Origin: Clavelina lepadiformis
Taxonomy: Eukaryota > Chordata > Ascidiacea > Aplousobranchia > Clavelinidae
Length of the DNA: 64,000 bases
Direction: 5' to 3'
NCBI RefSeq assembly: GCF_947623445.1
Contig: NC_135241.1
Span: 24,182,501-24,246,500 of the forward strand
A model generated the notes under the pieces. It was not told the DNA's origin and did not search any database. It was given only the letters and a program-made list of their open reading frames with translations. The translations under genes were made by a program, and so were the position numbers. How positions within the stretch are numbered: the first letter of the stretch is position 1; each line of letters begins with the position of its first letter. Below, in pieces: positions 24,924-40,937 of this stretch.

Positions 24924-27900
24924 ATTTTAAGATTTTTATTATTGCGCAACAAATACCTTTCGTCGGTTGTCATCAGAGATTGTGCGGAAAATCACTTCAA
25001 GAATCCTTACATCTAGTAATAGTATGGTAAAAGATAGTATCGCAGATGTAGTTCATGAAGGAAAGTAATTATACAGTAGTTTTAGAACAGTGTTCGTCAA
25101 ACTTTTGTGTACAATACCAAAATATGTTTTAAGAAAAGAAAATTGTACAATCCAGTGAATCCACCATTGTATAATTAGGGCCAGGTTAAAGGCCTGGGTA
25201 TCTTACACTTACGCACTCCGACTTAAAAGCCTTGAATGAGTAGGTGCCATCAAGTAATACAAACGAAATAATGACGTAATAATTACTCGATCCCAATATT
25301 AGAGTGCAAAAGTAAAAGAGACCCAAATGCCTTGCCTTGTGCTGTCGCTTTGGCTACACCTATACACGCTACACTTGTGATATAATCGAAAGACCTTAAC
25401 TGACTGTTTCTTGAAATCGGTTTATTGCCTTCCTCAAATTATTTTATTTTTCTCCATTGCCAATGGGGAGCGAAAAAAGGTGTTAGCCTTGTTACAGCAA
25501 AACTTAAACACAAACTTATCCTCACAGACAATCAACGAACGGGAAAAAATGGCAAAGCCCGGAAGCTTAAAACGTGCAAGGTGTTAATTGTACAGTGGTA
25601 TTATAACGATGGAAGGTTATCACGGCCACCAAACCTCATTTGCCGGTGTCGTAAAAGATTTCTCCATGTTCTTGTAATAGATTCTTGGATCTTTAAGCAC
25701 GAGTGGTCAATATCAGACCAGATCACCAGGCAACCAAAATATTATGATGTCACATTTATCTGTGTTTAGGCTGGCGCTTACTGTTTTATGAAGGGTTAAG
25801 ATGAACACAGTGTATTGCCAAAATTTGTCTCCCCATTGTGATGCCATCAATTTCGTTCTGAATGAGCAAAAAACAAGTGCTAACGCAGTAGGAATATTGA
25901 ACCAAATAAAGAATTGAAAGTTTGAGTTGAGTTAAAACCATAATAAGTTTCTGACCTATGACGTCACAATGGAGGGACAGGTTTCGATTCTACAACGGCA
26001 ACAAAAGCATTGAAATTAGACCAGAATTGTATTTGATTTAGTGGTACTGAATGTCACAAACCAGCTTTGATTCCTCATGGAAACTTCATGTCAACCTCAT
26101 TTTGACATCATTGCGGTGATGTGTTTGTGTCTTTTCTGTAACAAACGTTGTATTATTACTTAGCTCTGGTTTGGTTGGTATTGTTTGAACTAGCCTACTT
26201 CCGGTGTCATGTCAAATTTGCAATTACATAGTTTGAACTTTTGAAGATCGATATTTTAGCCGTTTTAACACTCGTTCAGTTGGTTTTTAAAAGTCTAGTT
26301 TTAACAGTGATACTAACTGCATCTCCATATGTTGTGTACTATACAGCACTCGTATATCTGAAAGCATAATTTCTTTGGCTTAACGCCTTAAACCAGCGTG
26401 GTCCAACTACTTTTTTCTTACGGGCCACTTTGCTCATTCACATCTATAATGCCCACTATCATGACGTAACAGACAAATGGATGATGAGATGCAATAATGC
26501 TGTCACAATTATTGGATTATGCCAAATTTCTGACTGTTGCGCAATAGCCAGTATTAGGGTTCCAATTTAAATGATACATAACATGAAAACTGTGGAATAT
26601 TTAAAGGAAACAAAAACGTCCGGAACACTAGGTACATATCAGCCTTTAAGAAGCCCAGTTGTACTGACGAGACCTGATAGGTTGAAACAGTATAGGCCCT
26701 GCGGTCTACAACTTTGAATTAAATTTTTGACACTTTTTATCCAAATGCTATACTTGTTCTAATTGAAATAAATTAAATCAATACTGTGAAAGCTCGCGGG
26801 CCTGTAGTTGGACCACGCTGCCTTAAACAATACAAATCTCCTACCGCAACAATTGCAATTCCGATCTACGTCCTAAATGACTAACCGGTAAGCGGTTAAA
26901 TTCATTTAATAGTGTGCTGATGCATATACTGATACATGATTTATACAACGCTGTACTGATTTGTACATGCTACTTACCTGAGAGAAATCTGTTCAACTTG
27001 ATGCACAGAGAGCTGGAAATTTAGAAAAGAATAAAAGTGAGTTGACAATTTCCGTTGTTAAGCATATGAGTTCGAAAATATCTTACTACCTATAACGAGA
27101 TGGCGACCGTAATTAGGAAAGGGTTAATTTATTGACAAATCTTTACGCTTGTACTGTTACCTCATATGTAGTGGGATTATTCCGGTGTAAACTTAGTTAC
27201 TTCTTGTACAGTAATTATATCGAGCAACGCTTTTAAAACAAAACCGTTAGGTAGAGCAAGAGGTTTTCTTTTGCATTTTAATTATGAAGGAGTTGTCCAC
27301 CGTGTTCATTTGATGTTTACTCATACGTGGTACATATACTCCGAGGTCTCTTGTCATGAAAGAAGCTTGATATATCATGGGTAGCTTGATTGACATGCTA
27401 AGTATAGTTCGTGATTCTCTTGTACGTTTCGTGGGTCAACGCCTGCAGCTGATCAACCAGAATTAGGCCTTACCCATACGTGATTCAAACCAATCGGTAA
27501 AATTGACTTTATTTACGATCAATGCATAGGAAAAAAATCAAGTACAATCGTAAAAAGAAAAAATTGCATTGTATGTAATTGCGTTCGGGCATCGTGAGAA
27601 AAAACGTAGATAAAATTGACTAATTTCCAATAAACCTCGTTCCTTATAAAAGCACAGACGTGGTAGTGTGATAAAAAATAGGTATCTTACGGGCGAACAC
27701 AAAAAAACGATTCGTTTCGCCTTCAAAAATGCCATCCTGGCCCAGCTATTGGTTGCCTTCAACGCTTTCAGCAAATTGCTGGCAAAATGGCCATGCCAGC
27801 CGTGAAACGTCTGAAATTATAAACGAGGTTGAGGTATGTTTGGCATCAATAAACGGTGAAGAGATTCGCATATGCACAGTACCCGGCAATCAGCAGCCTA

Positions 27901-28249
27901 TAACATACAACACTAATGAACATACGGGAACAAGCGTTCCCAACTCAAATGCGGGTAACTCGAAAGTTATCAAAGATTGAAAACAACCACGAAGAGCCTT
28001 AATGAAAACACAATTAAAGGTTGCTCGGTTCAGATCCATTCGTATTTACTCTCCCTTAAACTGACTGCATCAGGCAAGCAAAAAAAAACACAAACTCTAT
28101 AGAGTATAGATCAATGGGAAACACAGACGCGTTCTGTGTAGGCCTTCAACATGGATGGGAACGCGTGCTATTTTTTTATAAAAATGAGATTCAAATAAAA
28201 ATGTTCGATCGTTTGATGTCGATGCGCAAGGTGACATTTCCGCGCACTT
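24924..28249. other. Intergenic region with one transposon
   Basis: 3.3 kb between the SLC25A3 promoter and the 3' end of the START-domain gene. Apart from the hAT element at 26394-26820 nothing is recognised; a 114-codon frame at 25425-25769 has no family resemblance. Confidence 0.5.
26394..26820. mobile_element. hAT-type MITE with perfect 8-bp duplication
   Basis: 427 bp bounded by inverted repeats CAGCGTGGTCCAACTAC (left) and the same sequence inverted (right, 17 bp perfect). The flanks CCTTAAAC at 26386-26393 and 26821-26828 are identical 8-mers, the hallmark of hAT insertion. No coding capacity. Confidence 0.92.
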
Positions 28250-31200
28250 TCATTGCACTGGTATGGTTACGGGCGGTCTGCCTTTGTCCTTCAAAAATCC
28301 AGGCAATCCGGCGCATGCGCGTTGAAGATCTTTCATGAATGCTGGAACGCCAGTCTGAACGAAAATAAAACAAAGTCAGTAAACAAGGCATAGAGTTGTT
28401 TAACATTGACAAAATGTTGCAATGTTTGCATACGAAAGGTATCAGAGCGGTAAGGTTTCCGCTACAAGCTAGTGTGCAAAATTCAAAAGGATTTTGGCCT
28501 GGTAATCACCTTTGCTGCCCAGTTGACCAGCCACGATGGTATAGACCCCTTTGGATTGTCGTAGTATTCAATATAGGCTAAACACATAATTGAGAAAAAT
28601 AGTAGGTAAAAAAGAAATAACCACAGGCATAACACGGAGTCGCCAGCGCCCAAACCTAACGTCCCACGTTTGTTCCACAAAGACAAGGCTAGGGACTGAT
28701 GGTAATCGTCCACTCGAATCGCTCCAGAAATTTCTTTAACGTTATGTTTCTTCACACTGTGCATGACAATGACGATGTATTCCTTCCCTTCCCGAATAAC
28801 TTTCCGAGTCTCGCGGGCGTAAACATACTTTGACGGAAGTAAGTGGGTTAAGGAAGACACTGTCGTACGTACGTACACTTGTTTAAATATAAAGTCAGTG
28901 AAAAAAGCACGGTACAAGCTACAGCTATGCTAGTTAAATGCCCAAAGATTAATAAGCGACTTGCAAGAAACGCATAAGCTTTCGTCAGAATCCCGTCGAT
29001 TATGCAAAATTATTAACAGAACTGGAGGACACCATGGCGATGACGATTTCACCATAATGTACTCATACTCAAAAGAACGTTTTGCTCCTAAGAGTCATGA
29101 TTACTACATCATAAAAGATACGTCTCTGTTGGTCAGTGGCCACGGATAATCGACATTAAAATAAATGACGTCAGGGCCTTTCTCATTCAGCTGGACTGGA
29201 TACAACTCTGCAAGACAAAAGAAAAAATTAGACAAGTGGCAAAATCAGAAGAGACAGCTAAACCCGGCCAGATTCATGCAATGCAAGCAAGGCTACACAT
29301 AATTACAACATCTTCCATTCAGGCTACTTTGACAGTAGATTGAGTTACCAAAACAATGACCTGATTACTGACTCACGCAAACAACAAGGTGACCTATATA
29401 TATTGGAAAGTCCACATAAAATTAGCACGTACTCATACCTGTGACGTAATTATCCCAGACCACCCGGTACTCGTTGTCCAGAAAAACTGCAGCTATTTGA
29501 TCTGGCGTGGCATCGGGCAAGGTGGCATATAGTTTATAGTGATACAAACCGGCGTTCTGTAAAGAGTGGACATAGAAATCAATTAATGTCTCTATTTCGT
29601 CACAGTACGACAATTTTATTCAAACGTTTACTTCACAAAGCCTTACCCCCCTCGGTTGGCGGTAAATGGTGACGTTCATGGACTCTGCAAGGAACTCGTA
29701 TTCCTTTACGTCCCTCTTATTTAATTGACGGATCATTTCTTCGAAGGCATCATCCTTGTATAGTTGCATGGGGATCTCTACCTACATGTACAGAGCACCC
29801 AACATACGCTAAAAATGCCAGGCATGTGAGACGTATAGTGTAAGCTGGAACATTTACAAGCATACTCATACCTCTTGTGAACTCCCTTTTTTCTCCATTG
29901 TTTTGTGACCTTTTTGTTTCTCATCCAGGTCAGCCGGCTTCATTCGCTTCAAATCTTCGTCAAGCTGCTCCTCATAGTGGTCAAAGTAGTCGGAGAGTTC
30001 CATGCGATTTCTACGACAAGGTTTTCAAGCGGGGTTATGATGCGTCATTAGCTGCCTCTTAATGGTTGGAGCCGAAACATAACTATCGCGTCACCTTGGG
30101 TCATGGGTGTTGGCTTTCGACATTTGAGCGGAGTTCCGAACCATTCCTGAAATGACAAACAAAAAGAAACTCTTCAAAAATAAATGATTTTCCAATTAGC
30201 GTTTTTTAGTGTTGTAGACATCACGTGACGTAATCTCACAAGTTTTAGGTTGAGCAATAATGGAATTTATTTTTAATAAAAAGATTTGAAACGACTTCGT
30301 GATTCTACCCCATGTTTTCCTGTACACGTAATGCGACGGAAATTGCACAATAATTAGGTGCCGAGTGCTTGGAATTGTTTGGACAGAATCCGCAAATTAA
30401 GATCAACTGCGCACAGAAATACAACGACCATAAAAATTGCTGAGAATGCAATACTGTGCACGCACACAACGCATGATCGGTGTTTTGAGGTCAAAGGTTA
30501 CAATGATTCAACGTAACAAAGAAATTATTCGTCCGTATTTTAAATGTTGCCTGACTGATTAAAAACTACTGACCAGGTGAAAAACACATCGGGTATTTCG
30601 GTAAACTCCACAATGCACATTGCGTAACAACAACTCAGTCTCGGCAGCAAAACAAGCTGTTTATCGCAGAAAGTAGAAATGTCTCGTTAGAAAGAAGGTT
30701 CAGTCCGATAATTCGGGATATTGCGCAACTTTAATTGTTACGTTTATGAGCCAAGCGATCCAGGCTGCAACTCTTATGACAACCGGTTTTTTAACATATA
30801 AAGCCGAACCACGTTTAACCAAACCATTACAAAGCCTTTATCACAAGTTTATCAAGTCGTATTTTATCGGTAAACGGCTGTCAAGGTCAAAATTCTTAAC
30901 TCAAAGTTGAATGTTTTGCCTTCACAGGCGTCATTTCGTCGTTCATTAAACAATGCCAATGTCGTTATTAGCAGAAAAATGAATTTGGTCTAGACTCTGA
31001 GATCGTTTTGATTTAGTTCGGCGAATCAACGACGTGTCTTCCATCCGTACCACACAGATTTTATGAAAGAATTCGACAGCATATGTGCTTAGCAGCTAAT
31101 TCATACATGTCGCTATAACGCAAACATTACACAACAATTACCGGCACCATTATCGGCGTCGCGCAAATCACACTAAACCAGCATTAAACATTAACCATAA

Positions 31201-31397
31201 ACGCTATGTTGTTAGACAGAAGTTCACTTGATATTTCAACATCCACATACATTGTTCATCGCACATAAAGGTACAAAAGTAGAAAATTGTGACAACTTAC
31301 CGACTGGGCAATATATAAGGACCCATGACAAAGCAATAAGAAGAGACAAGGCTGAAACGGCAAACACGCTGAGCTTCATAACTGTGAGTATGCCCAT
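28250..31397 (-). CDS. PCTP: PCTP-like START lipid-transfer protein with N-terminal membrane anchor
   Basis: Nine exons: 31397-31301, 30146-30095, 30010-29872, 29781-29647, 29556-29439, 29207-29122, 28827-28656, 28577-28510, 28354-28250; phases close to 323 aa (317 aa if the second Met at 31379 is used). From about residue 115 on it is a START domain closest to phosphatidylcholine transfer protein (STARD2): AGLYHYKLYATLPD, EYRVVWDNYV, YPWPLTNRDYVYARE, SGAIRVDDYHQSLAL, YYDNPKGSIPSWLVNWAAK, TGVPAFMKDLQRAC. Such domains carry phosphatidylcholine between membranes. Unlike human PCTP (214 aa, soluble), this protein starts with a hydrophobic helix (MKLSVFAVSALSLLIALSW, VLIYCPVG) and a charged linker (DYFDHYEEQLDEDLKRMK), recalling the membrane-anchored STARD7. 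Family membership is firm; the PCTP/STARD7 orthology is not. Confidence 0.87.
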
Positions 31398-34300
31398 ATA
31401 CCTCAAAACCTGAAGAAAAACAAGCAAGTCAATTTCAAGCACAATAAACCAATCGCCGCGTTTTAAGCTGCATCCTGACCTACTCTCAGCAAAACTGACG
31501 ATAAGATTGTCACCTGTTTAACCATATAATAAGTGGTAGGTCAGCATTTGCTGAGCCGGTTACGATCTAACGACTTAGACCTGTTTATTTTCACATATAC
31601 GCCTTTTTCCCTCACCTTTTTCCGGCACCCTTGCATTTACTCGATGTTTATCGGGAAGACCTGATTCGGTTATACAGGATGCTCATGCGCTAACACAACC
31701 TGCGCCAACTTACCTGCAGTTTAATCATGTGGCCAGTTATTCCAATTGGATTGGACCTCGCTTCGATCGTATGACGTCACAATAGTTTTCTTGGAGCCTC
31801 GCCACGGTTGGATAAATTTCGATTGTAGCGTCTTGCTTCGTCGACCACGAATAAGAGAAATATTCAGGGAGTGTTTTTGATCTTGTATGAAAGGACGAAC
31901 TTTGTCCCAAATTTCGCAACATTTATGTTCCCGATATGACCGATAATAACCCAGTAGCTTTGTTTTGCTTTGCAACCATAAAAGAAAAAATCGTTTGCTT
32001 AACCCTGTGTCAAAATCATGACTGAAAGGTCAATTCAGAAGAAATTTGCCCAATCGACAAAACCATGCCGCTAATTCCGTTCAGTGGACTTCGGTTTATC
32101 TGCTTCGCTGTGATAATTCCTAAAGGAAATAGAAGCTGCTTTGCTAATCGGAATTTTCGATTTCGCAACCACTGTCAAAGCAATTACGTTCGTATAACCG
32201 CCGCAACTGCATACACTGACCGAGACAGAAGAGATAGTGGGATCAAAGACAAATATAACAATACAAAACACTTTTTCTCAATCAAACTATAAATCAGTTG
32301 GGAGATTTTCTTATAGTCTACAGTTCTTAACTGAAACCTTATCCATCGTTTTAAACCCAACTTAACCCTTGACCGTATTAGTAGTTCTTGTGTCTCTACG
32401 TCAACCTTTCACCTATCTCGATTAAGGGCGTCTACCCGCGAAATAGCAAACCCGTTTTGTTATTGTTGGTATTTACACCTGGTTGCACTTACGTTCCCAA
32501 CAGGAATCAATGTCGACAATCGGTTGCGTCATCGGATAAGTTACTGGTTATCTCGCACGTAGGAAAGACTCTCCGATAGTAAACAACAAACTCGCTGCCT
32601 TTGCAAAGGATACTCGCATATACATCGGGTGCATGCTTTTAAAGGAAACCAAATTTTTCAAAGTACGTTAAATTCGATTAATTTTCCTATTTCTTCAAAC
32701 TGTTCCGTCGTTTTCACGAAACAATTCTACAGCGGTGGCGATACTTTCGCTTGTTAAACAAACCCATCAAAATATCCTTGTCGAGGGCTTTATACGCTCT
32801 TTCGAATTTAGCTGCGGTATTTTAAACCACGATCTTTCTGCTTCTGGACCTCAACAACCATTGACAAAAAGTTACCCTGGCCTAATCAGACCTCAACCGT
32901 TGTAAGCCTAAAGTGTCTGCGTGTGGTTGGGACATAATCTGCGGCAACACTCACTCGACCATGCACTAAGACGAGATAATAAAACACTTTAACCAAGGCA
33001 GCACATGCGTGAAGTTGACAACAAAGCATTAAACGGACTTTGATCTGTTCGGTGCATGCAACAATTAGATTTTGCTCGGAACGGATTAGAAAGTTCGTTT
33101 CGCTCAACGCATTATTCTGTTGTTTTTAACATTAGGTTTTAAACGACTTTATTTTCACCTTGCACGACCGTTTTAAATTATCTCGTGGTCAACAACAACA
33201 TCGTATCCATAAACTTTCGTGACCTCTATCGTAAACGGAAGGTGACCGCATAGTAGAACGTTAATGTTGGCATCCTCATAAACTGAACTAAACGACATGC
33301 AAAAACTATACGTGTGTAAAAATCAGTGTCCTTCCTTGCCTGGTTAACCTTAACAACGGATCTCCGTCTGTGCGTGGGACGATGATACTAAATCCAAACA
33401 GCATAGCTTTGACCAACGGCTAGCGTAGATCTTGCTTAGTAACGCATTGCTGCGTTGGCAGTTATATCTACTCTGAGTCCTAACTAAGACAAACATTACG
33501 TGTGAATCGATCACCATTTCGAACATGAACGACACGTTTTTGCACTTAATTCTTAAACTAGAGCGCCGTCGCTAATATTATTTCATTTTTTCTGAAACTA
33601 CACTGTTCAGAAAGTTTTCGAAAGATATGTCAGATGTTGTTAGAAAGCTTCTGCGCAAACTTCAACTGGTCGTACCAGTAGCCAGCTGAGAAAACTACAA
33701 CTCAGTGTACACAGCTTACAAACAATAAACGTTACAAGGAAATAGTGAAACCATTCATACAGAGATATTAAAATTATGGTAAACATGTTGTGCTAGCTCC
33801 TATATCAAACGCATCCTTCCACCGGCAGTAATTCGCCTACGAACCATGCGCTAAATTTCGCGTATTTTCTTATAATAACACCTCAGCTTACCTTCTAACA
33901 GAGTCTCACCTTAGAATAAACAACCGCCAGCCTGAAACAACCAACTAAACACGCAAAGGCAAAATAATTTGTAATGAACACTTTAAAGTCGTCGTGAATA
34001 AGCCGATTCGAATGGGACTGCAAACGCCTAAATCCATTACGTCATTGTTTTGACTCTGCGCCGCAGATGTCTAGTGAAACTTTGAAGCCCTTGATAAAGA
34101 TACAAAAATCAACTATGCGTAAAGAAAGTGTCAGATTGCGTGGGTAACGTCCACTCCGTTAGTCCTAGGGTCGAGTAACTCCCTTAAACAGGCTCAGAGA
34201 CTCAGAAAGCGTCAAGTTGCAATCTTGACAAACCAAAACACACCGCTGCTGCCTTATCCAAACTTAGTTTGGCTCAATTCCTTTTAGAGGTGAGTAATAC

Positions 34301-36049
34301 AACGGTTGCGATTATAAATTAATCACGTTAACGGCACGTGGTGTGCAATGTCGTGCCAAGGAGTTAAGACATTTTTCATTTCCGTGTAGAGCAAGCGTAG
34401 AATTATTGTGCTGACTTCTGCGCCTAACCTGCATCGCTGCTTAATAAATCAATCATGCTAAAAGCTGCCTCTTGTAAGAAGATTTTTATAGCAAATCAAG
34501 AACAACATTTATTCCGCCAGCTCAGCCATGTTGGGCTGCACATAAACTTAGCAACGAACTTGGCCTTCTCCCATTGCGACTGGCTTGAAAATGAACATAT
34601 GCTCTTATGACGTAACAATAGTCAATTATTCATGGTTTGCATCCATAACAGCGCCATTCGTCATTTGTATAAAAGCGCACAGTTGGATAGGTTCCGGTAT
34701 GTTCATACATTGCTGCGCGCATTGTAGATCTAAAGGCTAAGTAGAATAGACAGGCAACCTGAGGAGCTTATAAAGCAAAACATTTTTATGAGGTGACTCA
34801 TCCAAGAAGATAATATCGGCATTTACAAGCTTCAAAATCAGAGGCCTGAATGCTCATTGTGGGCAGGTACAGTGACGACAACATCGATTGATGCAAAGCG
34901 ACAATATTAATTCTCTCTTCAATGTGGGTCGAGTACAGATTTGTTCTTCCATCGACTTGTTTTGAAAACCTGAGTTTGTTTTATAAACAAACACCTACGT
35001 TACTTAACTCTGTGCCAGCAATAGCTTTTGCAGCCTGCTGACAGAGATAACGTTCGTCTAATTAAACTCTGTATAGGCTAATAAGCTAACTCGGTAATAG
35101 TCTAATTACAGTTAAAACGATTACATTTTCGATTTTATGTAGACGGTTTATTTTATCTGTCTTCTCGTATTGACTATTATAGTTGATTTATTTTTCAGTC
35201 AAATTTCATTATCATGGCAAACATTTCATCGTCGCCCTCATGATAACATTTTATTTAGAGAAACAATGTTCGCTTCCAAGCGATTTATTAAGAGAAATCA
35301 CTCGGCAAATAACTTAGAATGAAATTATTTATACAAGACTGGATCGAATTTCCTCTCAAATCCAATTCGTTCTTGTTCATCATCTGTGAAAATTCAAAAC
35401 CAAATGACTTATGAGCGAACAAAGCGAAGACGAAATTCAAACCAAACCCAAGACTTGGTTATTGATTTATATTACATTTAATATCGGAAAGTAGTCTGTT
35501 GTTTGTGCTGAAATGAAATGAGCAAAACATGAAACTTTATTTTGCAGGTGCGATTTTGTTGCCAATCTTTGAAGGAACAAAGCTTCACGATAACAGTGAG
35601 AGGTCGACATTGTAATACACAAGGGCTAGGAAACTTTTAAATGACTTTTCGCTTCTACAAATCCAAAACAGTTGGATGTTTGTTCTGATTTTGCCGCGTT
35701 TCGTATTGCTTCTGTTATAACTTGAAGAATCTTCGTTGGAGTTATCAGTCAAAACAGAAGAGTTTAAATGGTGTTGTTGTCAAGTAATACTTCTCTCTAG
35801 ACCAGTCATGTCTCCTTATTTGGTGCGTGTGTAACTCACAATGATTGGCGTCAGCTGATTTTGCAAATTTGAGATAAGAAAATGTTAGAACTTGGAATTT
35901 AATGAAAACTAACTCCCATTCTTTTTACTTTACCGAGCAAAAGTTCTTACGTCACGTACACATTGTTATTATCAGTGTTAGGCTATAATCGCTTTTGTCG
36001 ACGTTGCAAAGTTTTACGGTCTTTAGGGGATGAGTGAATGATGAAATTG
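31398..36049. other. Long intergenic region without recognised genes
   Basis: 4.6 kb upstream of the START-domain gene. Frames here are short and without family resemblance. No transposon ends or RNA gene were recognised. It may hold regulatory DNA. Confidence 0.45.
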
Positions 36050-36400
36050 GTGATTAATAAATTTGAATGATTTCATTTTGCTTACTACAGGAGTATTTTC
36101 TCCCCATCTGCGTGATGGTGATGATAACCGCAGATTGAACAACCCATTGTTTGAAACGGTGTAACTGTAAATCCAGCGTTTTTGTGAAAATATTCACTGC
36201 AGGCTGCGTGTAATTTACACATAGTTTAAGCTTTGCATTAACTTGCTTTTATTTGACACATTTTTATACTGCTGAGTCATGCTTATGTTGCATCCTTCAT
36301 CCGGGCATGTTCAGGGGAAAGAATTGGCGCCATTCTCATAAGCGACGCCAGGGAAGCTTTGCCCTGCAGCCACGATTGTCGTAGCACCGTAAAGTATCGA
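36050..36400 (-). pseudogene. Decayed duplicate of the last EGF exon of the Gla-EGF gene
   Basis: The segment aligns to 38035-38340, which holds EGF4 of the gene at 38140-40937. The shared stretch includes the coding block around the CPDEGCN residues and the flanking non-coding sequence (TTGCTTACTACAGGA near 36085 and 38049). In this copy the reading frame of the EGF module is disrupted and most of its cysteine pattern is gone, so it is not a usable exon. It lies downstream of the gene in gene orientation. Confidence 0.7.
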
Positions 36401-37417
36401 ACCTGGAAACGACGAATAGCAACAAGACATTTGATCTAATTCTATAGATCTAGGTCATCTTATATGATCAATGACAATACCCACTATGATAAGCATATAT
36501 CGGCTCTTACAATGCTGTTGTTGTTGCCGTATTTGTTATACCAAGTTATTAGGCTTTCAATACAATCGCCAATATAGATAACCTTGTTAACTAAACTAAA
36601 CTCTTTCTTGGAAGTTGGAACCCGCATCATTAATAGCCCACACTTTATCCTTTTTTACCCCTTAAGATATACGTCGTAAAAAGCTAAAGGCTAGTAGGTT
36701 ACTACTCGTATATTGTCAGTTCATAGATTGGGTACCGAATAAAATACAAAGCGGAAAGAGACTCCTGCAAGCAACACGCGCACTACACGGTTTTTATGTG
36801 AGGGAAGTTTTTATGACAAGAGGTTACAGGATATAGGGCCTTCCCCTATACTTGTTAAATGTGCACTTTTTCAGAGGCTTACCTCCAGAGGTGGGCAGTC
36901 GGTACTTGGCAAAAAATGTAACGACGGTTCCGGTATTTCTTACTATCCCAAAAAAGTAGTTCGGTACCGGTACTTTTTGTACAGTGGACCCTGTTGCAAG
37001 TGCAATTTTTTCCGATCTTCTGCCCCTGGTAAAGGTTACTTAAGGGCAAAAAATATCTGAACTCACTCCTTGCGACTTTATCAGACATCTGTAGACTAAA
37101 AAGAACAAAAAGCGCTAAAGTCGGCATTAAGTTTTATTTAAAAGAAAGTTTTAAAAAACATACTCCCCAAAACCTTGAAGTAATCATTTTAAAAGCAACG
37201 TGTACAGGGACTGACTTATATTTCTTGAAAAAAGAAATTCGGTGCTTTTTTTCTAAAAGTAGGCCTACTTACGGTGCTGGTATCGGTACAGAAAAGTACA
37301 GTAGTTGGTACACTACAATTACAGTAAAAGTTACAGTAATTCGATGCTAGTTGTACCATGGTATTGCCTATCTCATAGTACACTAAGGTTAGCTTACAGG
37401 ACACTTTTAGGCTAGAT

Positions 37418-37593
37418 CAGGGATGTCCAACCTTTTATTATAGTGGGCCGCATTGTCACTTGAAATAATTCACTGGGCCGCAGAACCTATTAAATATCAA
37501 GAAAAATTGGTGCATAAAGTACATACTTTAGGAGTGAAAATGACTAGCGGGCCGAACAAAAATCTCAGGCGGGCCGCAGGTTGGACATCCCTG
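37418..37593. mobile_element. Very short hAT-type MITE with perfect 8-bp duplication
   Basis: 176 bp. Ends CAGGGATGTCCAACCT and its inverse, followed inside by GGGCCGC on both sides. Identical flanks GGCTAGAT at 37410-37417 and 37594-37601. No ORF. Confidence 0.93.
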
Positions 37594-38139
37594 GGCTAGA
37601 TGGTCAGGTCAAGATAAAGTTTATTCACTTCACATGTTAGGCGAGAAATAAAACGCATCCGACAAATTAAACGATTTTTTACAAAAAGTCGATCAGATTT
37701 CCTCCCAAATCATCAATTTCTTCTTTCTTTCCTTCCTATATCTGCAAATAAATAAAAATAAGAAAACATAAATTTCTACGTAGAGTTCTACGTCGGGCCG
37801 GGTTTGGGCCGCAGAAAACAAAAATATCCGCCTGCTGGTTGAATCCTTTTCATCTATTCATTGTTTGACATGCCCAGGAACACACTTACAGGCTATAAAA
37901 GTTTCATTTCAGCAGGTAGAAATGAAATCATGGCAAGTAACGTTGTTTTTGTCATTAGCTATCAGCATTGCAAAGATTTCTACGGCGGAGACTACGAGAC
38001 TTATTGGGTGGTGAATTCGATGATAAATAAGTTTAGCTGATTTATTGTGCTTACTACAGGACTACTTTCTTCTCATATGAGTGTTAGTGCTAATACCAAA
38101 TACGTTGTTTGAAGCGGAATATGAATACGAAGTACGCAT

Positions 38140-40937
<2,798 letters not shown>

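Noticed and set aside
25425-25769. 114-codon open frame upstream of SLC25A3
   Set aside because: No family resemblance and no gene context.
27538-27810. Minus-strand frame after a good splice acceptor, first taken as the last exon of the START-domain gene
   Set aside because: The exon at 28250-28354 also follows a good acceptor, fits the phase and encodes TGVPAFMKDLQRAC, the expected end of a PCTP-type START domain. The lower frame has no family resemblance.
36890-37350. A hAT-like left end (CAGAGGTGGGCAGTC) suggesting another transposon
   Set aside because: No matching right end or 8-bp flank repeat was found downstream, so only a possible half-element remains.
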